Assembly (NCBI GenBank): GCA_016858145.1 | Contig: JAEHOE010000098.1 | Location: forward strand, 434,001-498,000 | Origin: Edaphochlamys debaryana | Lineage: Eukaryota > Chlorophyta > Chlorophyceae > Chlamydomonadales | DNA length: 64,000 bases | Direction: 5' to 3' | Shown here: piece by piece, positions 21,901-32,949 of the stretch | Layout: each line of letters opens with the position of its first letter | Position numbering within the stretch: the first letter of the stretch is position 1 | The notes under the pieces: model-generated | Seen by the model: the letters and a program-made list of their open reading frames with translations, nothing else | Told to the model about the DNA's origin: nothing | The model's database searches: none | Program-made: the position numbers and the translations under genes

Positions 21901-24151
21901 CGCGAGGTGCCGTCAGGAAAGGTGTCGGGGGCGCTCCGGTCCCTGTCTATTAGTCACACCGCCGCTGACGCTAACGCTCGCGGCGGCGGCGGCGACGCCG
22001 ACAGCAGGCCCAAGCCGCAGGTCGCGCGCGGCTCCGTGGCGGCGGCGGCGGCGGCCCTGGCGGCGGTGGCGCAGTCCCCGGAGCCGGCGCCGGCGCCGTC
22101 GGCCGGCGGAGGCGGAGCCGGCCGCCGCTCGGTCGCCGCGTGGCCGCCGCCCCAGCAGCAGGCCCCGCCGCCGCCGTCGCCTCCGGCAGCGGCAGCGGCA
22201 CCTCGCGTCGTCCGCAATGCCCTGACGGACGGCGGCGTGTCCGCTGCCGCGCCGCCGCCGCCGCCAGTGCCAGCAGCAGCGGCGACCAAGTCAGCGTCGG
22301 CTGGCGGCGCCGGCGGCGCCTCCGCCAAGGCAAAGCTCGATGCACTGGCGGCGCGATTCGCCTCACGTGATCCCCTGCAGGACGCCGATCCCGGCCTCTG
22401 GCCCTCTACGTCACCACGGGGGGCGTCGGGCGCAAGCGCCGCCGCCGCGGCGGTGCCGTCGGGCAAGTCCGGCCGGTCAAGCCAGTCAACACCGCGGGAC
22501 GAGCGGGTTGATGACGTGGACGAGCCACAGCTGAGCGTTACGCCGCTGGGCGTGCTGACTGCCGTACAGCAGCAGCGGCTGCGGGCGGCGCCGTGGAAGA
22601 GCGGTGGGAGCAGCGGGGATGCAGCGCCGGCGGCGGCGCATGGCGGCAGCGCCGACAGCGATGAGTATCAGTCAGCGGAGGAGGGCAGTGACGATGATAG
22701 GGCGCCACCTAAGCGGATGGCGTCAGCTAAGAAGGCCCCGCCTCCTCCGCCGCCGCCTCCGCCAGCAGCAGCCAAGAAGCAGGCGCCTCCGCCGCCTCCG
22801 CCAGGGCCGCCACCTCCGCCGGCAGTTAAGGCTGCGCCGCCTCCGCCACCCCCAGGGCCCCCACCGCCGCCGCCATCGCGCGGTGGAGCCAAGGCCCCAC
22901 CTCCGCCACCGCCAGGCCCTCCGCCGCCGCCGGCCGCGCGCGGCGGGCCCCCACCGCCGCCACCTCCAGCACCCGCCGGCGCCGCCGCCGCTGGCGGCAG
23001 CGGCGGCATGTCAGACGTGTTTGCGCAGATCCGCTCGGGCGGTGTCGCCCTTAAGAAGGTCACGCCCAATGCTGGCCGCAGCGGCGGCGGCGGAGCTGCT
23101 GGCGGCGGCGGCGGCCGTGCTGGCGGCGCCGCCGCTGGCGGCAGCGGCAGGGCGTCCATGACAACGTCGCCAGCGCCTCGAGGCGGCGCCGGCGCCGGCA
23201 TGGACGACGTCCTCGGTGCCATCAAGATGGGAGCCTTCAACCTCAAATCCAGGTGAGCTTTCAAATGAGGACAGAGGCATGTTCAAGTCTGGCCGCGCGT
23301 CCGGATGGACGGAGGTGCATGGCCAGAGCCGGCTGTGCCGGGGCGCGTCCACCTGGCCCGTCCTGGCCCCGCATGGACAGGCGGGGCGGGTTCGGACGGG
23401 TTGCGCGGTGGGGAACGTGAAAGGGCGCACGACTTCTTGCAACGAGGCCCGCGCTACTACTCTCCGGCTGGTCGCTTTTCCGCTTTGGGGCTCATGAAAC
23501 ATCCCTCCTTGCATGCACACGCACCCCGACGTGGCCCCCGCTCCAGCGCTCCCGCTGGCCCCTTTTCCCCGTATTGGGTCGTATGAGGACACCTCCCCAC
23601 ACGCCCACACCCCCAGGACCAACTCCGAGGCCGGCCCGGGTGCACGCGGTCGCCAGCAGGCCGCGGCGGCCCAGGCGGCGGCGGCGGCCTCGGGCAGCCG
23701 TGCCCAAGAAAACCACCACAATCCCCAGGTGCGTGCAGTTGGTGCGTGCCTGCGTGCGTGCTCTGTGTGCCGTGCGCGCGTGCGTGTTTGCATGCGTGCT
23801 CTGCGTGCTTCCGCGCTGCGTGCGTGCCACGGCCGCTAACCCGCCCACCTGTCCGGTACCTCGCACTTCCCAGCCCACCCAACCCTCGGCCTGCGCACTT
23901 GCCATCCTGCTCGTCCCCCCCTCTTTCCCTCCTTCCCCCCTCCCCCTCACCTCCCTATGTCTGCCCTCTTGCCTCCGCCCCCCCTATCCCACCCCCTATC
24001 CCACCAGGCCAAGCTCATTGCCCGAGCGCAGCAGCTGCGCTCCGTCATGGCTCTGGACGCCGCCTCCAGCAGTGGGGAGGACTCGGACGATGACTTTGCG
24101 GGCGGCGGAGGAGGCGGAGGAGGCGGCGGCTGGGCCCGGGACGACGCCTGA
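18964..24151 (+). CDS. WH2/VCA-like proline-rich protein, candidate Arp2/3 activator
   Basis: The exons are 18964-19293, 19652-19701, 20418-23252, 23617-23728 and 24008-24151, in consistent phase, for 1156 residues. The body is Pro/Ala-rich with long poly-Pro runs around residues 890-985, typical of profilin or SH3 ligands. Two WH2-like actin-binding motifs follow: SDVFAQIRSGGVALKKV (from about residue 991) and DDVLGAIKMGAFNLKS (from about 1055). The last exon reads AKLIARAQQLRSVM, then an acidic GEDSDDDF, a Gly run and WARDDA. This order of WH2, amphipathic connector and acidic tail with a late Trp is the VCA arrangement of WASP and SCAR proteins. The N-terminus shows no WH1 or SCAR homology domain. 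Several RSxS-type motifs are scattered through the first half. Exon 2 (50 nt) is the weakest join. The start is the first in-frame ATG after a stop at 18835. Confidence 0.75.
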
Positions 24152-25525
24152 GCGCCGAGGCAGAGCGGGGTCGGGTTCAGGGTTAATTCCCAGGGGGTCA
24201 GCTGGGATGGTTGATGGGGAACAAGTCGTGAACGACCCGGTTCAGGGCCCAGGGTGCAGGGCCGGGGACGAAGCCTTCAGGCTCGGAGTGCTGAGGCTCC
24301 CACGTAGGACCTGGGCCGGGGAACGGCCGGTGGTGGGCGAACCCAACGACGTATCCCGGGGAGGAACCGATTGATCCGACGGGGAACGGAGGAGCGAGGG
24401 CGGGGACTCGCAATGTACGATGCGGTCCCGACCTAACGGTATGGTGGGAATGAGTGGATGGGGCCCCCGGGTCGGACGAAGGTAGGGCCCGAGGTGGCGC
24501 CTGGGCCTTGGGCCGTTGGGCCCAGACGCCCGATAGCGCCTGACGGCGGCTGAGGGGACGTCGGCCGTGGCGGTGCGGAGGCGAGGAAAGGCTCCGCTTG
24601 GGCGCGTGGGCAGGGGTGGGCTGGTTCGGTCGCGTGGGATTATGCAGGCAGTAATGTAGTCATGTTGCGTGTCACCAGGATGCACGGCCCACAGCGCTCT
24701 GGGCGAGGAATCCAATCTGGGTGTGTCAAATAGCAGGCGACTTGCCGTTCGGTTGCGATGCGGGCGGAGAGTGAGGTAGCTGAAGGGGGCCGGGCCCGGC
24801 CTCTGCTTGTCCCGGGAGACGGGGCGGGCTCTCTGGGCCCCGAGTGGTCCCGCTATGGGCCCAGGCGTGGGGCAGGATGCGCGCTATGACGGCAGAGGGG
24901 GGTTGCAAGGAGTGAGGGCGGCGGTGGCAGGAGGGCGAGAGAGCGGGAGTGCTCGGCGCCGAGTCCTTGGGACAGCGGGGCGGTGCGGCGGCGCTTTGGG
25001 GGGGTCCAGGGTGTGATCAGGTGTCGGCGCACGTGCAGGGTGTGATCAGGTGTCTCTGGGGGGTGCAGGGTGTGTCAGCGGGGTCGCTGCTGTGGCTGCT
25101 GCTGTTGTGCCTGATTGCCGAGGAGGAAGCGGTGGGCTTGTGAGCAGGTGTGAGGGCGCAGAGGTGCCGCGATTGCGTCAGTTGGGACTGAGACGGTGCG
25201 GGGGGCGAGGGGGTTGAGGCGATGCGCCATTCTTTCATCCTCACTCTTTTGGCCGAAAGGTCTGCAAAGCTTCCGCAGGACCCCTGTGCCTAGGCTTTGC
25301 TTTGATGTCGTGCCTCTTGCCGGCACGTGATTTGTGACTTGCCTAGACGTCGCCGGGCCTAGGCTGCTGTGGAACGGCATGCGGCCGCCCGGGTGGGGGC
25401 GGACGGGTTGAGAGGGCGTATGCCTTGTGGAGGATTACTGGGCGCGTGTTGTGGGGGCGGCGTGGCTCGTGTGGGAGCTTGTTCGGGGGGGGCGCCAGGG
25501 GCAAAGAGTGAGGGCGGAGTAAGTG

Positions 25526-25530
25526 TGTAA
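25526..25530 (+). terminator. Candidate TGTAA polyadenylation signal for the VCA-like gene
   Basis: This TGTAA lies about 1.4 kb after the stop codon at 24151. The 3' UTR between them holds no convincing coding sequence. Confidence 0.45.
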
Positions 25531-25544
25531 GGCCACTGTCCACA

Positions 25545-27175
25545 CGGGCCCCCGAGCTCCCTAGTGGGCTTCTCGGCAGTGGCACTGCCGAGTCGGCACA
25601 GACCATGTGCTCACACGCGCACCACTCGCGCCCTGCGTTGGGTGCGACTGAGCGCTGTGGCCGTTTGACTTCGTAGCACGATGGCACTCGGTGCAGGCCA
25701 CAGCCGCAGCAGGAGCGTGACCTGTGGTTGCGCGCAGGGGAGGCGCCAATGCGCAGACGCCGGGGCTGGTGGCGGCTGGGGTGGCTGGAGTGCTGTGAAC
25801 TCGTGATGGGGAGACGCAGGCGTGTCCGGTCCGATTCGTTTGAAAGCCATGACATGCCGTTCACGCCAGACTACCGGTACGCAATCGGCCAGGATCAAGA
25901 TCCATGATCCATTGTTAGTCAGCGGCCAGCGGCCATTGCCACGCCCGTACTAGCAGGGCGTCCGGCATCCACACACTTCCGGTCGCGCTGCTTCCCACCA
26001 TTCCCAGGCAGAGGGATCTTGTGACAGGGTGCGAAGACGAGGGGGCCTTCCTGGAGGGGCCGCTTCCCCCCACCCCCATGTGTCTCCCGCGAGGTGTGCC
26101 ATGTGCCCTTGTGTCCCGTTGCCCTCATGGGCCTCCGAGTTCCAGGCGACAACGAGCCCCCCCCACAGGTCGTCTCCTCCTGCGTAGTCCGCGGAAAACG
26201 CCCTACGCCACACCACAACCAAGCGCTTCGCTTCGTTGATGTTCTTCTACCCCCACCCCCATCCCCCACCCCCCATCGAGCTCAATCGGATAGTAGTGAC
26301 ACTTATCACCAGCTCACCACCCAACGGTTGACCAAAGTGTCCACATTCAGCAAGTAAGGCTTGCTATCACGGATCGATGTCTTGAGAGGGCAAGTGGCCA
26401 ATCTGTACATTAGCAAGGCTGGTTCGCACGCCCTGGGCTCCAACGCAGTCATCAGAGTGTGCAGCAATCAGACCTCCAACGCGACCGGAAAATCAGGTAA
26501 ACGTACAGTACACGATTGGGCATGCTCTAAGTCTCAGCTATGAACGCATCTCTACAATCGCGGCGACGAAAGGCATGATGTGGCACGAGTGCATCAGGGA
26601 AACCCACATTAGACTGGCTACTACCTTGGGCACACCACGTCAATATGGATGCCCGCGCGTGCCCGTTCGGCGCTTGAGGCCACCGCGGGCTCTAGCCTCG
26701 TCTTCGCCACAGATTGTAACACGTAACACGTCTTCAGACTGGTAGACGATTAGGCCATGGCATGGCAACGCTTTCTGGGAGCCGTACAGAGCCAGAAGGA
26801 CGAGCATCGGCATGGGGCATCGGAAAGAGTCGAGGGGTGATAGTGGAGAGCGCCGGGACACACAATCAACCGGCAGAGAGGTTGTTATAGCATTTACTAC
26901 AGCAGTTGCACCATGCGCAGGCCGCCCGCCTCGACATCCACCAAAAAGAACGCACACGAACACAATAAGCTTGGCGCGGCCAGGCAATGTTGTGCGGCGG
27001 GCGCACCACTCAAGGTGTCAAGCAGCGCGCTTGAGTCATCACCGCTCGACCAGCCAACAATGCGTCCACGACCCACATCACCATCCACCCACCCCAGGCT
27101 GCTTATCTCACTGCTTGCTCAAGCTGAGTGCCAGTCCTGGCTGTCCTGCCCTCGTCAATGAAAACCACACGCCCT
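25545..27175. other. Convergent intergenic region
   Basis: This region lies between the 3' ends of the plus-strand VCA-like gene and the minus-strand MYB-B gene. Its right part should be the MYB-B 3' UTR. I found no TGTAA on the minus strand here and no gene. From about 26300 it is noticeably more AT-rich. Confidence 0.4.
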
Positions 27176-30100
27176 CTAGGGCTCCTCTTTGATGTACGGA
27201 GGGCCCCCGATTGTACCGCCACCCCCCCCACCGTACGGCGCGTCACGGCGGGCCTCGCCGCTGCCGGGTGAGCCCCGGTCGCGGGCCCCGTGCACATCGT
27301 CGTATGTGCGGCCGTAACCGCCGCGGTCGCGCGCCACGTAGTCCGTGCCGTACCCGTATGACGGCATGCCGTCGCCGCCGCCGCCGCCCGAGCTCCTGTC
27401 CCCGCTCGCGCCACCTCCGCCGCCGCGGCCCCCTGCGTCATAGCCGCCGCCCCTGCCGTTGCGCTCTGAGGCTTGCCTGTCGGCACCGCCACAGTCCCGA
27501 CCGCCATACTCCCGCGCCGGCCCGTGGCTCGCCTCCCCGCCGCCGTCGGCGCGCCAGCCCCTGCCGCCAGCGCCGCCCCAACCGCCGCCGCCTCGATCTT
27601 GCTCGTCCCAGCCGCCGTTCCGTGCACCGCGGCCGGGCAGGCTGGGCGGCGCGGCGCGGCGGTGCCTCGAGCCGTGGCCAAAGGGCTCGTCACCAACTTC
27701 CGGCAGGGGCCCGAGGGATGGGAAGGTGAGGGGCTCATCGAGCGGCGGAGTGGGCAGCGTGGGCCTAAGCTGGGCCTCGCCGGGGCCCGGGATCGCGCCG
27801 TCAAAGCTGGGCTCACGCCCTTTTCCGCCGCCTGGGCCTGCGGCTAGCGCGGCGACCGCTAGTTGCATCCTCGCGCGTGGCCAGGACAGGTACTGCTCAA
27901 TCGCGGAGATCTGATCCAGGAGATCCCGATCCCGATCACATCCCCGGCCGGCGGCGGCGCCGGCCTTGCCTGGCGGCGGCGCGCCGGCCGCGCCCGCACC
28001 GTCGCTGCCGTGCCGTACGGGGGACCGCTCTGCTTCGTACGGGTCGGGGCTGGCAGTCACGTGGGCGGGCGGGGGCGCGCCGGAGTTCGGTTGGAGCGTG
28101 AACGAGCTCGCGCGTGTGGTGCGGCCCTGCTGCGGCGGCCGGGGCGGCCTGCCGCCGGCGCCAAGGGGGCGCGAGGCGGGCAGGCAGGAGGCCAGGGGGT
28201 CGCTGGAGCTGGGCACGCGCGCCTCCCTGTGTAGTGCCAGCAGCTCCGCCTCCCACTCGAGCTGGTCCACTGGCAGGTGTTTGAGCACCGTGCTCGACCT
28301 GGGGGGCAGAGGCGGTGGAGGAGGCGGCGCCGGAGCCGACGACTCCAGCGGGGGAGCTTGGGGGCTGAGCACCTGCTGGCTAGCAGCGGGGCCGCGTGGG
28401 GGGCCCGGGGGCGACTCGGGTCTTGCGGGAGCGCCGTTTCCGCCCGCGCCCGCCTCGGCGTCGGGCCCGGGGTTCGAGCCGTTCACTCCCAGGCTGCTGC
28501 CGCTGCCGTTGCCGTGCAGAGTCGACGCGAGGGACCGCGGGGCCTGCGCCAGCGCCTCGCTGCCCAGCCCGTCGCTCAGGCCCGAGCCATGCAGGGGCAG
28601 CAGCGAGGGCGACGGAGCGACGCCCACCAGCTCCTCCCACTGCGCCACGTCGGCTCGCTCCTGGGCCTCCAGCTCCTCCCACTGCCGCCGGATCTCAGGA
28701 TCATTCTCCGGAGGTTCTACGGGCGGGTCGTGCAGCCAGTCGGGCAGCGAGCGCAGGAGGGAGTCGGAGTCGGCCGGGGAGTGGGGCGGTGCCAGGGAGC
28801 GCAGGCGCGGCGACGACGAGCCGGGAACGACGTGGGGTGCGGGCTGCCCGGGAGAGGGGTGCTGGTTGTGAAGGTTGGTGTGGTGGTGGTGGGGCGGGTG
28901 GGGCTGGGGCTGAGCGTGGGGCGGGGAGTGGGGGCGTGGCTGTGGTTGCGGCTGCGACTGCGGTTGAGGCTGCAACTGTGAGTGGAGCTTGGGAGAGGGC
29001 ACCTGCCGCTGGCCCTGCCCAGGCCCAGGCGCAGGCCCAGGCCCCATGCGGACGGCCTGTGCGTGGGGGTGTGCGGGCGCAGGGGCGCTGGCCCTGGCTG
29101 ACCCGGCCACTCGGCCGGGGGACGGCGGCTGCGCTCCGAGCCCGAACGAGCCGTGCCGCTGCGGCGGCCGTTGCTGCGAGTGCTGTTGCGGCGAGGCCTC
29201 AAGCGCGGCTTGCAGCGAGTGAAAGCGCCGCAGGTTCGCCGCGCCAGAGCCGGGTGGTGCGTCCAGCCCTGGACCTGGACCCGTGTCAGCCCCCCAGGAA
29301 TCGTGGCGAGAGCGCAACGCCGCCGTCCCGGGCTGCTGGTCTCGCCCTGCCACGACCATTCCGTCAGAGTTGCGGCCAAAACTGGGTCGGTCCGGCCTCA
29401 GCTGGAACGGCGAGGGCGCCAAGCCGGGGCGGTCGAGCGCACCGCCGCTAATGGCCCGGATGCGTGGATCGCGGGTCGAGGCCTGGGTTCCGGGCTGAGG
29501 GCCAGGGTACTGCGGGGCGGTCGGGACAACACAGAGGTCGGGCAGGACAGATCAGCGCAGGCACGTAGGCCTATTTTGCTTGGTCAGGCATGTGCAATAC
29601 CACAACTACTTTCAGCGCCGAGCCCTCATGCCACTGCACCAACTGCAGCCGTCCCACACTCACCGCTGCATCCCCAGTTCCGTACCCGTAGCCCGCCCTG
29701 TCTCCTGCTCCGCCTCGTCCCCCTCCTCGGCCGTCACCGCGTTCGTCGCCGCCCGGGCCCAACCCAGGGCCGCTCGGGCCCGCCGGCACGGCTCCCGTAC
29801 GGTCCAAGCAGCCGCGGCGCTCCTCGCTGGCCCGGAGGTCCCAGCCCTGTGGCTGGGCCCGGCCTGGACCCAGGCCTTCGTCACGCGTCTGGTACTGGGC
29901 CTGGGCTTGGACCTGGGCCCGATCAGGCCCGTGCGACCGGAGCAGAGGCAGGCCCAGCAGCTGGTCGTCGGAGGGCCTGGGCCCCGCTGGGCCCGCGTCC
30001 GGGGGGGGTCCGCGCCGCTGCCCCTGGGCCTGAGGGTAGTGGCGCTGTGAGGACCCTGCCCCGCCAAGGGGCGGGCGCGTGTGGTCTTGCTGCAGCCTGG

Positions 30101-31455
30101 GAGACCCTTCACCTGCCGACTGGCGACGGCTGTACGGCGGCTCGTCGTACGGCTGGTCGTCGTACGGCTGACCATGGTACGATTGTTCCGGGTACGGCTG
30201 CTGCTGCTGCTGCTGCCTTGACGGCTGCGGCCCCGAGTAGCGCCGGTCGTACTGGCCGTACGGGTCCTCCTGTGCGTACGGCCGGTCGTGCTGGGCGTAC
30301 GAATCACGAGAATCGTCGTACTGCCGGGCCCCGAGCTGCCCCAAGAGTGCAGCGCCGACCGCCGCGGCCGCGCTAGGGAAGTCCGCTGGCCCATGGCTTT
30401 GGGGGTGGGACAGGGGCCCTGGCTCAGCGCCCAGACGGGCCCGCTTTGGCGCCCCCGGAATGTCCGGATAGCCCGCAGATAGGGACCCGCTCATTCGCTG
30501 AAGGGACGGGCGGCCGAAGGTAGCAGGCTCGCCGTTCTGAACGGAAGCAGCAGCGGCCGCCGCCGCTGCGGCAGCGGCCGCTGCGGCAGCGGCGGTGTCC
30601 TCCGACGGACCGTTCCGCTTCTTGGCTGCCTGCTTCTTACCCAGCTCCGCGGCTGCGATGACGGGTGCCGTACGCTTTGCGGCCTCGAAGGCGGCGCGAC
30701 GGCCCGCCTCCGCGGCTGCTTCGGAAGGGGCTGTTGCTCCTCCGGTTAGCAAACCCGCGGCCTCGAGGCCCTGCACATATGCGTACAGGAAGGGGCTCCG
30801 CCGCGCACTCTTGTTGCGACGTGAGCCATAGAAGGCATTCTTCACGTCGTTCTCTGCGTATGGAGGTCACCGTGATACGGGGCGCGGGTAAGGGTCCCGA
30901 AATGGGTAAGGGGGCAACAGGGGGCCGAAGGACCGGGTGGTGTGGCGGAAGTCGGGGCGCTGTGCGTGTGTGCTCGCCAGGTCGAGCTATGAGCAGGTCC
31001 AGGGCCGGTATAGTCTTCCTTCTGGCGTGGCCCCACCGATGGTTGGTGACTTAGCTGCGTGCCTGGATGCCCCCACCCCCATCAGCCTGTGTATCTCTCT
31101 GGGCGAGGGTTTGGGCCGGAAACCCCCGAAACCCGACGACGACGCGCCTCGTGCGCGCTCACCTGTGCGGTTCGGCATACGCCGAGCGATTTCCGCCCAT
31201 CTGCGACAGGAGAGTATTAGGCAGTTCAAGTTACAGGCGCGCGGGTAGCGTGCAGAAAGAATGCACCTCCAGGCGTCCATGGCGTTTGGGACAGCACACA
31301 CGCCCACGCTCTCGGCCCTGCTGCACACCTGTTGCCAAGGCGAGCATGCCAGCGGGCCAGCTCTTGGGACTCCTCGTCCGTCCACGCTGCCTTGGACTGC
31401 CTCAAGTCCTCCAGCCTGCGCTGCCGCTCCGTTATCGGAGGCCGCGGGAACAAGC
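27176..31455 (-). CDS. MYB-like protein B, canonical recognition helix, 5' end unresolved
   Basis: The exons are 31455-31329, 31200-31163, 30853-29664 and 29509-27176, in consistent phase, encoding at least 1228 residues. The MYB repeat begins WTDEESQELARWHARLGNR, continues in the 38-nt exon as WAEIARRMPNRT, and ends ENDVKNAFYGS. W, W and F are spaced by 19, and the recognition helix is canonical. Then come basic RRNKSARRS and SPFLYAYVQGLEAAG, the segment shared with MYB-A, -C and -D. The tail is Ala-, Gln-, Tyr- and Pro-rich, and the protein ends YIKEEP, which fits a SUMO-attachment consensus. Before the repeat, TERQRRLEDLRQ may be the end of an earlier, degenerate MYB repeat whose other exons lie upstream. 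Two introns in the repeat fall exactly where MYB-A has them. No start codon could be assigned. Confidence 0.75.
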
Positions 31456-31520
31456 CTACGAAGATAGAAGAGAAGGGTTGAGGCTTTCTGCGCACTACTT
31501 GCGCCTTGCTGCCCGCTCAC

Positions 31521-31557
31521 GCCCGTAATCGTAGTCCCCAGCAACCCGGAAACGCGC
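31521..31557 (-). other. Candidate upstream exon of MYB-B
   Basis: These 37 nt sit between a TTGCAG acceptor and a GTGAGC donor and join the first MYB-B exon in frame, giving FRVAGDYDYGR before LFPRPP. Similar R-V-A motifs lie upstream of MYB-D (about 62474-62504) and MYB-C (near 49150), which hints at a decayed first MYB repeat. No start codon was found further upstream. Confidence 0.3.
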
Positions 31558-31958
31558 CTGCAATGAGACCACCATCGTCTGCTGGCACGGGCGTCGCAGC
31601 GTGCTGCATCTGCGAGTTGACTGGAAAATAGCGCTGGGGACTAGCCGCAACAGGGGATACGCTGCCCCATCAACGCGTCGTCCTTCCTCTGCTGACGACC
31701 GTAAGAGGTACTTAGTTCGCAGCGGTGGAACAACGTGGGCCCGCGCAGCAAGTTTTGCCAGCTCAAGAGTGCGTGCTGCAAAATAGAATCGCCTTACGAG
31801 GCGTGGCTCGCTTCAGAGATAGTGGCTATACTCTGCTTCCACCGGGAGTCAACTTGGCGACCAGGCTCGAACGGCTCGCCGGCGGGCACATCAATCCGTT
31901 CGGGTCGCTGGGGCCCGGTCGGGGATGCGCGGCGCTCGCCATGAGGGAGCACACAAAC

Positions 31959-31963
31959 TTACA
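31959..31963 (-). terminator. Candidate TGTAA polyadenylation signal for membrane protein E
   Basis: TGTAA on the minus strand, about 1 kb beyond the stop of the gene ending at 32950. MYB-B, transcribed the same way, must start between here and about 31560, so the two genes are closely spaced. Confidence 0.45.
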
Positions 31964-32949
31964 AACAGTACGCAGTTGACCTCATCGCGGTCGACCAGGG
32001 GCACCGGACCCTTAACGGTCCCGGGTGCGACGGCCCGGGGCGGACGGAGCGACGGACCCTGCAGACCCTGCAGGCGGACCCGGCGCACGTCCGCAGGCTC
32101 ACCGCTCGTCCGCTTGCCCCATCCCCCACGCGGACGCTGAGCTACGCTGAGTTTGACCGGGGTGTTTGGGGAGAGCTCTGCGTGGAGTAGCCCCGGAGCA
32201 GCGCCCACGAGCGCGCGCAGTGCGCCCCCTGCCGTGTGGGTTGAAGTTGCAGGGGCCACGCACGGCGAGTCGGTGACCCTCCAGCCTAGGCCCAGCCGGC
32301 TTCGTGTCAACACCAACCCTGCCAGACCCAGATGGCTGCGCTGTACATGAACTCCCCTGCGCGCTGGCATACCCGCGCACGTGCTCATGTTATACTGGGC
32401 AACCGCAGAAGCGCCCCCCCCTACATACCTACCCCGGGCCCCGAACCGTCAGTGCAGTCAATACAACCGCCAAGATTCGTATCCGTTGGACGTGCCTCCC
32501 GGGCGCAAGGTGGCGCCTGGGGTACGTGTTACCGTAGCCGTGGCCACCTGTTGCTCATATATTCCATGCATGCATATGCATACGAAACAGTACGGTATGT
32601 ACGCAGTGAGTCCAGGTTCGCTCTCCCACTCACACTGCTCATGCCGGTGCACAGATGGCCCGAGCGTCCGTCACCTTGGCAATACGACCCTTGTATATCT
32701 ACAACGTCGAAGCCAAGTTCAGCCTGTCGCCCTGCGCGCCGTGCAGAGCTACGGCCAAGCTCACATGCACACACAGCGCCCACGTCACATCTACGCTGTT
32801 TCACGGGCTTTCCCGACCCACCGCCTCACAGACCCAGAGCAATCCTGCCTGCACACAATCACACTCACACCTTCACCTAGTTCCCACACCTATCCACTCC
32901 ATGGCGAGCTTACCGGTAGTGTACGGCTCTTGGCGCACTCACGGCCAAA

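Noticed and set aside
21954..23264. Minus-strand Gly/Ala-rich frames under the VCA-like gene
   Set aside because: They are antisense to poly-Pro coding. The plus strand has WH2 motifs and consistent splice phases.
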